From JAVBSN01 sp031547045 (lineage in GTDB: Bacteria; Bacillota; Clostridia; Lachnospirales; Lachnospiraceae), in contig JAVBSN010000084.1 in NCBI GenBank assembly GCA_031547045.1, forward strand, positions 1 to 16,771: a stretch of 16,771 nt of DNA. The letters are read 5' to 3'. A model generated the notes under the pieces. It saw only the letters and a list, made by a program, of their open reading frames with translations, was not told the DNA's origin and did no database searches. The stretch's first letter is position 1; each line of letters starts with the position of its first letter. A program made the position numbers and the translations under genes. Below, piece by piece: positions 1 through 6,831 of the stretch.

Positions 1-402
1 ATGAAAAAAGGCGGATATGCAGCTACAATTAATGAGGTAATGGAAGCGTATAATAGTAATGATGAATTATTAGGATACACATTAACTGTAGTTTCCCATG
101 AAGGATATGGTGGCAATATTACAATAGCAATGGGTATTAGAATAGATGGCACTATTAATGGAATATCCCTACTATCTATTAGTGAAACGGCTGGTCTTGG
201 AATGAAGGCAAAGGAAGAAAGCTTTTATGGACAGTTTGCTAATAAGAATGTAGAACAATTTGAATATACAAAAGTTAAAGCAGAAGCTGATAATCAAATA
301 GATGTTATTAGTGGAGCTACAATTACTACCAATGCTGTTACTAATGGAGTAAATGCAGGTTTATATTGTGTAGATAGCATAGGAGGTGGCAGTAATGAAT
401 AG
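1..402 (+). CDS. rnfG: RnfG, FMN-binding subunit of the Rnf complex (5' end cut off by the window)
   Basis: RnfG is a membrane-anchored subunit of the ferredoxin:NAD+ oxidoreductase (Rnf). It carries a covalently bound FMN on the outer face of the membrane and passes electrons between RnfD/RnfE/RnfA and the rest of the complex. The fragment reads 133 residues in frame 1 and is an FMN_bind domain: the GYGG stretch at fragment residues 36-38, an ETAGLG segment at 62-67 (ETPGLG in most relatives) and the flavinylation motif D101-V-I-S-G-A-T107. Thr107 is the expected FMN acceptor for ApbE-type flavin transfer. The family is usually about 180-210 residues with an N-terminal membrane helix. That helix and the linker are missing here, so the ATG at base 1 is almost certainly an internal Met and the gene begins before the window. 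Its last 8 bases overlap rnfE, which fits an rnfCDGEAB-type operon. Confidence 0.93.
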   Translation: MKKGGYAATINEVMEAYNSNDELLGYTLTVVSHEGYGGNITIAMGIRIDGTINGISLLSISETAGLGMKAKEESFYGQFANKNVEQFEYTKVKAEADNQIDVISGATITTNAVTNGVNAGLYCVDSIGGGSNE

Positions 403-1105
403 TGGATTAGAGAGATTAAAAAATGGTATTGTTACTGAGAATCCTACTTTTGTACAGATGTTAGGAATGTGTCCTACACTAGCGGTTACTACTTCAGCAA
501 TTAATGGTATGGGTATGGGATTAACAACAACTGTTATATTGGCTATAAGTAATTTTATGATTGCATTGTTAAGAAATATTATTCCTGATAAAGTTAGAAT
601 ACCAGCTTTTATTGTAGTAATAGCATCAGCAGTTACTATAATACAATTTTTATTAGAAGGATTTGTTCCTAGTTTGTATGATAGCTTAGGTATATATATA
701 CCTTTGATTGTTGTTAATTGTATAATATTAGGTAGGGCAGAATCCTATGCATCAAAGAATAAGGTTATTCCATCTATGTTTGATGGAATTGGAATGGGAC
801 TTGGTTTTACAGTAGGATTAACTTTTCTAGGTTCTATTAGAGAGATTATAGGAAATGGTACAATCTTTAATGTAAGAATAATGCCTGAATCATATGAGCC
901 AATTAGTATATTTATACTTGCACCAGGAGCATTCTTTGTATTAGCAGGACTTATTGCTTTCTTAAATAGAAGAGCAAGGAAAAAGCAACACATTGGCAAT
1001 GCAGAAGCTATAGGATGTGCAACTTCTGATTGTATGGGATGTGCAAATACTCTTTGTTCAGGTCATATTGAAATAAAAGATGAAACTAATGGAAAGGAGG
1101 ACTAA
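395..1105 (+). CDS. rnfE: RnfE, integral membrane subunit of the Rnf complex, with a Cys-rich tail
   Basis: RnfE is one of two homologous, inversely inserted membrane subunits (RnfA/RnfE, like NqrE/NqrD of Na+-NQR) that together hold an intramembrane iron-sulfur cluster and take part in ion-coupled electron transfer. The 236-residue product has about six hydrophobic segments. Two half-helix cysteines, C26 (GMCPTLA) and C109 (VVNCIILG), match the cluster ligands established for NqrD/NqrE. The start chosen is the ATG at 395: an AGGAGG sits at 381-386 with 8 bases of spacing, while the in-frame GTG at 386 lies inside that site. The start overlaps the end of rnfG. After the last helix the protein continues with a basic stretch (residues 191-198) and a short tail with four cysteines, C208, C213, C216 and C221 (C-x4-C-x2-C-x4-C), which looks like a metal or Fe-S site. 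Family assignment is firm; the role of the tail is inference. Confidence 0.95.
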   Translation: MNSGLERLKNGIVTENPTFVQMLGMCPTLAVTTSAINGMGMGLTTTVILAISNFMIALLRNIIPDKVRIPAFIVVIASAVTIIQFLLEGFVPSLYDSLGIYIPLIVVNCIILGRAESYASKNKVIPSMFDGIGMGLGFTVGLTFLGSIREIIGNGTIFNVRIMPESYEPISIFILAPGAFFVLAGLIAFLNRRARKKQHIGNAEAIGCATSDCMGCANTLCSGHIEIKDETNGKED

Positions 1106-1108
1106 TAA

Positions 1109-1684
1109 ATGAAAATATTATTGATTGTTATAAGTGCTGCATTAGTTAATAATGTAGTGTTAAGTCAATTCTTAGGTTTATGTCCTTTCCTTGGAGTATC
1201 TAAAAAAGTAGATACTGCATTAGGTATGGGTATGGCAGTTATATTTGTAAATACAATAGCATCAGCAGTAACAAGTATTATATATAAATACGTTTTAGTA
1301 GGTTTAGGAATTGAGTATCTTCAAACCATAGTATTTATATTAGTAATAGCAGCCTTAGTTCAATTTGTAGAGATGTTTTTGAAAAAATCAAGTCCAGGAT
1401 TATATAAATCACTAGGAGTATATTTGCCACTTATAACTACAAACTGTGCTGTTTTAGGTATTGCATTAATTAATGTTCAGAAAAACTATAATATTTTTGA
1501 AGGTATAGTAAATGGATTTGGGGCAGCTTTTGGTTTTACTATTTCAATAGTAATACTTGCAGGACTTAGAGAAAAAATGGAATATAATGATATTCCAGAA
1601 TCATTTAGGGGGTCACCAATAGTTCTTATTACAGCAGGACTAATGGCTATTGCGTTTTTTGGATTTGCTGGACTTATTAGATAG
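1109..1684 (+). CDS. rnfA: RnfA, integral membrane subunit of the Rnf complex
   Basis: RnfA is the partner of RnfE in the membrane core of Rnf and carries the other two ligands of the intramembrane iron-sulfur cluster. The product is 191 residues, the usual family length, and almost entirely hydrophobic with about six membrane segments. The signature stretches are VLSQFLGLCPFLGV (C25) and LITTNCAVLG (C113), in positions equivalent to C26 and C109 of the preceding RnfE, showing the internal RnfA/RnfE homology. The start is an ATG 3 bases after the rnfE stop, preceded by an AAAGGAGG-type ribosome binding site at 1093-1100. It lies between rnfE and rnfB, so it is translated as part of the same transcript. 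Confidence 0.96.
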   Translation: MKILLIVISAALVNNVVLSQFLGLCPFLGVSKKVDTALGMGMAVIFVNTIASAVTSIIYKYVLVGLGIEYLQTIVFILVIAALVQFVEMFLKKSSPGLYKSLGVYLPLITTNCAVLGIALINVQKNYNIFEGIVNGFGAAFGFTISIVILAGLREKMEYNDIPESFRGSPIVLITAGLMAIAFFGFAGLIR

Positions 1685-1696
1685 GAGGCCTAAGTT

Positions 1697-2491
1697 ATGA
1701 ATATATTAAGTATAGTTGTTGCAGCATTAATAGTTGGCGGAACTGGTGTTATTATAGGCGTGTTACTAGGTATTGCTGGTCAGAAATTTATGGTTAAAGT
1801 AGATGAGAAGGAATTAGCTGTTAGAGATGCTTTACCAGGTAATAATTGTGGCGGTTGTGGTTATCCAGGATGTGATGGATTAGCTTCAGCTATAGCAAAG
1901 GGAGAGGCTGATATAAATGCTTGTCCTGTAGGTGGAGAAAAAGTAGCTGAAAAAATAAGCGAAATAATGGGTGTAGAAGCTTCAGACACAGTTAAAAAAG
2001 TAGCATTTGTTAAATGTGCAGGAGACTGTGAAAAAGCTAAGGAATTATATGATTATGTTGGACCTAAAGATTGTAAACTTGCACTTAATAATCCAGCATT
2101 AGGTTCTAAGGCTTGTAAATATGGTTGTACTGGTTTTGGAGATTGTAAGAAAGTATGTCCTTTTGATGCAATTGATATTATAGATGGTATAGCTGTAATT
2201 AATAAAGAAAAATGTAAGGCTTGTGGTAAATGTATAGTAGAATGTCCAAGACATTTAATAGAAATGGTACATTATGATAAAGATCAACAAGTAAGATGTA
2301 ATTCAAATGATAAGGGTGTAGAGGTTAAAAAAGTTTGTGGAGTTGGATGTATTGGATGTGGCATATGTGCTAAATATTGTCCGTCAGATGCAATAACCAT
2401 GGAAAATAATCTTGCCCACATTGATAATGATAAATGTGTTGATTGTGGAGTATGTGCTAGAGAATGTCCAGTTAAGATTATAACTAAATAG
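1697..2491 (+). CDS. rnfB: RnfB, multi-[4Fe-4S] ferredoxin-accepting subunit of the Rnf complex
   Basis: RnfB receives electrons from reduced ferredoxin and feeds them into the Rnf complex at the cytoplasmic side. The 264-residue product starts with one membrane anchor (about residues 4-27). A Fe-S domain follows with C51, C54, C59 and C76 (NNCGGCGYPGCDG...NACPVGG). Then come ferredoxin-like cluster motifs C140/C144/C150/C154, C173/C176/C179/C183, C218/C221/C224/C228 and C247/C250/C253/C257. Additional cysteines (C107, C111, C126, C201, C214) bring the total to 25, enough for a sixth cluster as proposed for some clostridial RnfB proteins. The ribosome binding site AGGAGG (1683-1688) overlaps the rnfA stop, so translation is coupled. 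It is the last gene of the operon and is followed within 10 bases by a strong hairpin. The coupling ion (Na+ or H+) cannot be deduced from these subunits. Confidence 0.96.
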   Translation: MNILSIVVAALIVGGTGVIIGVLLGIAGQKFMVKVDEKELAVRDALPGNNCGGCGYPGCDGLASAIAKGEADINACPVGGEKVAEKISEIMGVEASDTVKKVAFVKCAGDCEKAKELYDYVGPKDCKLALNNPALGSKACKYGCTGFGDCKKVCPFDAIDIIDGIAVINKEKCKACGKCIVECPRHLIEMVHYDKDQQVRCNSNDKGVEVKKVCGVGCIGCGICAKYCPSDAITMENNLAHIDNDKCVDCGVCARECPVKIITK

Positions 2492-2499
2492 AAAATTTT

Positions 2500-2545
2500 A
2501 ATTGCCCTCTAAGTTGGATTTAAAAATCCAACTTAGAGGGCAATT
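2500..2545. terminator. Bidirectional hairpin terminator between rnfB and the convergent gene
   Basis: A perfect inverted repeat: left arm 2500-2521, right arm 2524-2545, 22 paired bases with GC-richer GCCCTCTAAGTTGG in the middle of each arm. The nominal 2-base loop would open to about 4. It lies 8 bases after the rnfB stop and 32 bases after the stop of the minus-strand gene. On the plus strand the stem is followed by CTTAAT, a poor U-tract. On the minus strand it is followed by AAAATTTT, which is slightly better. Placement between convergent genes supports a shared terminator. Confidence 0.85.
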
Positions 2546-2577
2546 CTTAATGAAGAGTATAAGTGCGAATAGTATAA

Positions 2578-3399
2578 CTATTCCCCGTATACATATTTAA
2601 TAAAGTCTATACTTCGTTGAATATTATTAGGAAGTCCAGGGATACATAAGTACATTTTACTCTCATATCCTAAATCATATTTTTTAGCAAATTCGGTGTT
2701 ACTAATATCTATAGCACATTCATATACGGAACCATCAGGAGCTGTTGCTGAAACAATATCATCTTTAATAATATTATATATTTCTGGATATTCTTCTGTA
2801 GATAGTGTTGTGTATATAGGATATATTTCTCCTTGAGTAGAATAATAATCTAATCCTGCTTGGTCAGTAATAAGTATATCTAATTCTTTGTTTTGAATAT
2901 AAATAATAACCTTTTCATAATCAGTTAACTCATTAGATGTAATCTGAACATCCTCTGTTAATGATATAGAAAGACCATCTTGTATGTATACTCTTGTTTT
3001 ATTATCATAACTATAGTAATCAGAAAAGTCTTTAATCATATGATCAGATAACTTGTAATCAAGCGATTGGTCGTTGTTAAGTATAAATGCATTAAGTGCT
3101 ATTGGAAGGCTATTTCTATATACTAGGTTAATTCCACTTACTAACATAATTACAAATATAGCAAATAATATAAAGTGCCATTTATAATAAGTAATAATAT
3201 AAGCAGTTTTCTTTTTTGGGGACATTTGTTTTAATTTAGCTTGTTCTAATCTTAGTTTCTTATGAAAACGTTCTTTACGACTAAGTGAAAGATTTTCTAA
3301 GCTATCATCAGTATAATCTAAAATATCATCAGAAGTATCCTCTGTAACAATTTCAATATCCTTTGGATCTTCTGGTGTATTTGAATCTTTATTTTTCAT
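2578..3399 (-). CDS. Unrecognised single-pass membrane protein with extracytoplasmic domain
   Basis: I do not recognise a named family. The predicted 273-residue protein has three parts. The N-terminal tail is strongly acidic (residues 8-36, rich in D/E/T/S) and becomes basic (41-65, many K/R). One membrane helix spans about 73-94 (inside a YYKWHFILFAIFVIMLVSG stretch). A soluble region of about 180 residues follows, which by the positive-inside rule lies outside the cell. The segment DILITDQAGLDYYSTQGEIY (174-193) resembles, from memory, a stretch in small solute-binding-protein-like membrane proteins common in Lachnospiraceae; this is impression, not proof. The start is the ATG at 3399-3397 because GGAGG (3411-3407) precedes it by 7 bases; the frame stays open upstream to 3462 but has no good site there. 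It stands alone, convergent to rnfB and divergent from the broken degV gene, so context gives no function. A perfect TATAAT lies upstream on this strand at 3435-3430, without a clear -35 box. Confidence 0.75.
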   Translation of the reverse strand: MKNKDSNTPEDPKDIEIVTEDTSDDILDYTDDSLENLSLSRKERFHKKLRLEQAKLKQMSPKKKTAYIITYYKWHFILFAIFVIMLVSGINLVYRNSLPIALNAFILNNDQSLDYKLSDHMIKDFSDYYSYDNKTRVYIQDGLSISLTEDVQITSNELTDYEKVIIYIQNKELDILITDQAGLDYYSTQGEIYPIYTTLSTEEYPEIYNIIKDDIVSATAPDGSVYECAIDISNTEFAKKYDLGYESKMYLCIPGLPNNIQRSIDFIKYVYGE

Positions 3400-3593
3400 T
3401 AATATTCCTCCGTAAAAAATAATAAAATAATTATATATAACACGCAATTTGTATTCTAACATATAAAGTACATAAATATAAAGGAATATATATAAATTTA
3501 TAGAAATTTAATCTTTGATTTAAGTAGCATTTTCTTTCCGTTTATATTATAATTTGTATTATGTAAATTTAAAATGAAGGGATATATTATATT

Positions 3594-4457
3594 ATGAGAG
3601 AGTTTGTTATTTTTACTGATTCCACATGTGATTTGCCTGAAGAGTTTATTGCAGAAAATAATATAGAAATAATACCGTTGTATTATAATATGGAAGATAA
3701 GCTTTACGGGGGAGAAGAGTCTTTAGATTACAAGGAATTTTATGAGAAGATGCGTAATGGTTCTATGCCAACTACAGTAGCTTCTAATCCAGAAATTATA
3801 GAAGAGAAATATATGAAATATATTGAAAAAGGTATGGATATATTACATATTTGTTTTTCATCAGGATTAAGTAGTAGTTGTAGTAATGCATTTATGGTTT
3901 CTAATGAACTAGAAGAAGATGGTATAGATACAGAAATTATATTAGTTGATTAACTAGCAGCATCTATGGGGCAAGGACTTATAGTATATAAAGCTGTTAT
4001 GATGAAAAAAGAGGGTAAGAGTATTACAGATATTGCAGAATATCTAGAGAAGAATAAACTTCACTTTTGTCATCAATTTACCGTAGATGATCTTAATCAT
4101 TTGTATAGAGGTGGAAGAGTGTCAAAGACTGCTGCAGTTATAGGTACTATGATTAATCTAAAACCTATATTACACGTAGATGATAATGGTAAGTTGGTTC
4201 CGATTGATAAAGTGAGAGGTCGTAAAAAATCCTTATCAAAACTTGTATCTAACATGGAAGAAACTATGAAGGATTATGATAATAAAACTATTATGATTAG
4301 TCATGGATTTGTTATGGTCTATGCACAGTATGTTGAATGATTAATAAGAGATTAATTTGAAATTGAAAATATTATTATTAATCCAATTTGTCCAACTATT
4401 GGAACTCATTCAGGACCAGGAACAATTGCGTTATTTTTTATGGGAGAGAATAGATAG
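3594..4457 (+). pseudogene. DegV-family fatty-acid-binding protein gene interrupted by three in-frame stops
   Basis: DegV/FakB proteins bind a fatty acid and present it to the kinase FakA for phosphorylation. Read in one frame from the ATG at 3594, the sequence gives a full-length DegV protein of about 287 codons. It starts with FVIFTDSTCDLPEE, then has FSSGLSSSCSNA (lipid-contact loop), SMGQGL, HQFTVDDLNHLYRGGRVS, MINLKPIL, and ends with PTIGTHSGPGTIALFFMG before a normal TAG at 4455-4457. Three stops break it: TAA at 3951-3953 (where relatives have Ser in VDS-LAAS), TGA at 4338-4340 and TAA at 4353-4355. The frame is the same before and after every stop. The segment after ISHG at 4305-4322 (FVMVY instead of a GDCxEDA-like run) also looks scrambled. 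A weak SD-like GAAGGGA lies 13 bases upstream of the start and a TATAAT at 3548-3553. The 119- and 124-codon pieces are remnants, not separate genes. Only the N-terminal piece could be translated, and it lacks half the ligand pocket. Confidence 0.9.
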
Positions 4458-4497
4458 TTTGAATATAATATAACAAAGGACTTTAGGAGTTTGTTAT

Positions 4498-4758
4498 ATG
4501 AGATTTTGTGAATTGAAACAAAAAGAAGTTATTAATTGCAAAGATTGCAAAAGATTAGGTTTTGTAGCTGATATTGAATTTGATGAATGTACAGGTAAGA
4601 TATGCGCATTAATAGTACCTGGGCCAGGAAAATTTCTAGGTTGTTTTTGCTCTAACACAGAGTATTTTATTAAATACTGTAATATAGTTAGAATAGGTCC
4701 GGATATTATATTAGTTGATATTGATTTAGTTGAAGCTCTATACAAGTCTAAAGATTAA
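4498..4758 (+). CDS. YlmC/YmxH-type PRC-barrel small protein, Cys-rich
   Basis: The 86-residue product fits the PRC-barrel YlmC/YmxH group of Clostridia and Bacilli, which is often annotated as sporulation-related without a defined biochemical role. The matching pattern is MRFCELKQKEVIN (residues 1-13), RLGFVADIEFDECTGKICALIVPGPG (19-44), and the end VRIGPDIILVDIDLVEA. The length is normal for the family. The start ATG has AGGAG at 4485-4489, 8 bases upstream. It lies 30 bases before nrdR, a pairing often seen in Clostridia, so both are probably co-transcribed. It is unusual in having eight cysteines (C4, C14, C17, C30, C36, C49, C51, C61), including a CKDC pair. Family members I recall have few. 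No signal peptide or membrane helix is seen. Confidence 0.8.
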   Translation: MRFCELKQKEVINCKDCKRLGFVADIEFDECTGKICALIVPGPGKFLGCFCSNTEYFIKYCNIVRIGPDIILVDIDLVEALYKSKD

Positions 4759-4788
4759 TAAATAGATACATTATAAGGAGGAAAATAT

Positions 4789-5238
4789 ATGAAGTGCCCA
4801 TTTTGTTCAGATGATAGTACCAGAGTTATTGATTCACGTCCAGCAGATGATAATAGTTCTATTAGAAGAAGACGAGAATGTGATGAGTGTGGTAAAAGAT
4901 TTACTACATATGAGAAGGTAGAAACTATACCTCTTATTATTATAAAGAAAGATAAAAATAGAGAATCTTATGATAGATCCAAGATAGAATCAGGAGTTTT
5001 AAAATCATGTCATAAACGACCTGTTTCTGTTGATGATATTGAAAAATGTGTTAATGATATAGAAACTGAAATATTTAATTTGGAGCAAAAAGAAGTTGAG
5101 AGTACAGTTATAGGTGAAATAGTAATGGATGTACTTAAAGATGTGGACCAAGTTGCTTATGTTCGTTTTGCATCTGTATATAGAGAGTTTAAGGATGTAA
5201 ATACATTTATGTCAGAGTTAAAGAAATTATTAGTATAA
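4789..5238 (+). CDS. nrdR: Transcriptional repressor NrdR
   Basis: NrdR represses ribonucleotide reductase genes in response to the ATP/dATP balance. The 149-residue product has the family's two parts. The first is an N-terminal zinc ribbon with C3, C6, C31 and C34 (MKCPFC ... CDECGKRFTTYE), containing the basic run SIRRRRECD that contacts DNA. The second is an ATP-cone domain, roughly 49-139, beginning PLIIIKKDKNRESYDRSKI. Length and motif spacing are canonical. The ribosome binding site AAGGAGG (4775-4781) stands 7 bases before the ATG. It follows the ymxH-like gene and is followed by 59 bases before the ComM-like gene. No ribonucleotide reductase gene is in the window, so its targets lie elsewhere. 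Confidence 0.97.
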   Translation: MKCPFCSDDSTRVIDSRPADDNSSIRRRRECDECGKRFTTYEKVETIPLIIIKKDKNRESYDRSKIESGVLKSCHKRPVSVDDIEKCVNDIETEIFNLEQKEVESTVIGEIVMDVLKDVDQVAYVRFASVYREFKDVNTFMSELKKLLV

Positions 5239-5297
5239 CAAAATAAAACTTTATTTAATATATCGCAAGAGTTCATCTGGAGAGTAGAAGGAGCGAT

Positions 5298-6830
5298 ATG
5301 TATAATAGAGTATTAAGTTGTGCAGTATGTGGTATAGAAGGCATGTTAATTAATGTAGAAGCAGATATTAGTGATGGCCTTCCAGCATTTAATATGGTTG
5401 GATTTCTAAGTTCGGAAGTTAGGGAAGCCAACGAGAGGGTTAGAACAGCCCTGCGTAATGCAGGGTTTTACTTACCCCCTAAACGTATTACCATTAATTT
5501 ATCTCCTGCTGATGTCAGAAAAGAAGGTTCAGCATTCGATTTACCCATAGCAATATCCATTCTTGCAGCTATGGGATATATTCCTGAAGAAAAATTAAAT
5601 AATTTAATAATAGTAGGCGAGTTAAGTTTAAATGGTCAAGTTAAACCCATAAATGGAATCTTGCCCATTGTTCATTATGGAAAAAAACAAGGAATAAAAA
5701 CCTTTTTGTTGCCATATGAAAATAAATATGAAGGTGCAGTTATAGATACAGTTAATATAATTGGTATACAAACACTAACAGAGGCAGTTGAGTATTTGAA
5801 TAATGTTATAGAAATAGAACCTGTTAAAGTTGATTTTGAAGATTTAAAAAATCAAAATAATTATAATGGGGAAGAAGACTTTTCAAATATAAAAGGTCAA
5901 GAAACAATGAAAAGAGCAATGGAAGTAGCAGTTTCGGGACGACACAATATATTAATTAGTGGAAGTGCTGGAGCAGGGAAGTCTATGATTGCAAAATGCG
6001 TACCATCTATTATGCCTAACCTTACCTTTGAAGAAAGTATAGAATTAACAAAAATATATAGTATAAATGGTATGGTTGATAATAAGGGGCTTATAACTAA
6101 AAGACCTTTTCGTTCTCCACATCATACAATTACGTCAAGAGCATTAATTGGTGGAGGGGGTATTCCAAGACCAGGAGAAGTAAGCTTAGCTCATAATGGG
6201 GTGTTATTTCTAGATGAATTACCAGAGTTTAATAAAAATGCAATAGAAATGTTAAGACAACCTTTAGAAGATAGGAAGGTGAATGTATCACGAGTTAATG
6301 CATCATATACATTTCCAGCAGATACTATGTTAATAGCAGCACTCAATCCTTGCCCTTGTGGTAATTATCCAGACTTGAGTAGATGTACTTGTTCACCCTA
6401 TCAAATAAAACGTTATATAAATAAAATTAGTAGACCTGTATTAGATAGAATAGATATATGCATTGATGTGATTCCTGTTAAATATGAAGAATTATATAAT
6501 GATTATTCTACAGAAGATTCATTAACCATAAAAAATAGAATTATAAAGGTTCATGAATTACAACATGAAAGATATAGAGAAGAAGGTATATTGTTTAATT
6601 CTCAATTGTCAGGCGATAAGATTGATAAATATTGTTGCATTAATAATGAACAAAGAAAAATATTAAAAAATGCTTTTGATACATTGAAACTAAGTGCTAG
6701 GGGAAGTCAAAAAATATTAAAAATTGCACGAACCATAGCAGATATAGAAGATGAACCCCATATTAGTTCACAACATCTTATAGAAGCAATCTCATATAGA
6801 ACCAGTGATATGGAAGTTGGGAGGCTATAA
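5298..6830 (+). CDS. comM: YifB/ComM-type Mg-chelatase-like AAA+ ATPase
   Basis: This AAA+ ATPase family includes ComM, a hexameric helicase that helps branch migration when foreign DNA is integrated during natural transformation. The 510-residue product has an N-terminal Lon-protease-like fold domain (residues 1-170, with GLPAFNMVGF and INLSPADVRKEGSAFDLPIA). The Mg-chelatase-type ATPase core has Walker A GSAGAGKS at 222-229 and Walker B GVLFLDEL at 301-308, with FRSPHHT at 271-277. The zinc-like cluster C352/C354/C363/C365 (NPCPCGN...SRCTC) is followed by Mg_chelatase_C to the end. All expected motifs are intact and the length is normal. The start ATG is set by AAGGAG at 5288-5293 with short (4-base) spacing. 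It lies directly upstream of dprA, whose ribosome binding site is inside its last codons. Whether this organism is naturally competent cannot be told from here; the gene is widespread in non-competent bacteria too. Confidence 0.93.
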   Translation: MYNRVLSCAVCGIEGMLINVEADISDGLPAFNMVGFLSSEVREANERVRTALRNAGFYLPPKRITINLSPADVRKEGSAFDLPIAISILAAMGYIPEEKLNNLIIVGELSLNGQVKPINGILPIVHYGKKQGIKTFLLPYENKYEGAVIDTVNIIGIQTLTEAVEYLNNVIEIEPVKVDFEDLKNQNNYNGEEDFSNIKGQETMKRAMEVAVSGRHNILISGSAGAGKSMIAKCVPSIMPNLTFEESIELTKIYSINGMVDNKGLITKRPFRSPHHTITSRALIGGGGIPRPGEVSLAHNGVLFLDELPEFNKNAIEMLRQPLEDRKVNVSRVNASYTFPADTMLIAALNPCPCGNYPDLSRCTCSPYQIKRYINKISRPVLDRIDICIDVIPVKYEELYNDYSTEDSLTIKNRIIKVHELQHERYREEGILFNSQLSGDKIDKYCCINNEQRKILKNAFDTLKLSARGSQKILKIARTIADIEDEPHISSQHLIEAISYRTSDMEVGRL

Positions 6831-6831
6831 T

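Noticed and set aside
386..394. GTG at 386 as an upstream start of rnfE
   Set aside because: It lies in the ribosome binding site of the ATG at 395, which has ideal 8-base spacing.
2567..2583. Small palindrome GAATAGT-ATA-ACTATTC at the end of the minus-strand gene
   Set aside because: It has only seven AT-rich pairs, no U-tract, and a much stronger hairpin next to it. Probably chance.
3515..3553. Sigma-A promoter before degV
   Set aside because: TATAAT at 3548 is perfect, but the only -35-like TTGATT (3515) is 27 bases away. A lone -10 box in such AT-rich DNA is weak evidence.
3966..4340. A separate gene for the second half of the DegV-like sequence
   Set aside because: It is in the same frame as the first half, begins within a conserved DegV motif, and has no ribosome binding site. 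It is a remnant of one broken gene.
3951..4355. Stop-codon recoding (read-through) in degV
   Set aside because: Two kinds of stop (TAA and TGA) occur at three unrelated places with no SECIS- or pseudoknot-like context seen, and all other genes use these stops normally. Decay is simpler.
4494..4745. Minus-strand open frame opposite the YmxH-like gene
   Set aside because: The plus-strand frame has a family match and a good ribosome binding site; the reverse frame has neither.
5241..5256. AT-only hairpin after nrdR as a terminator
   Set aside because: The stem is made only of A-T pairs with a loop too short to close fully; it would not be stable.
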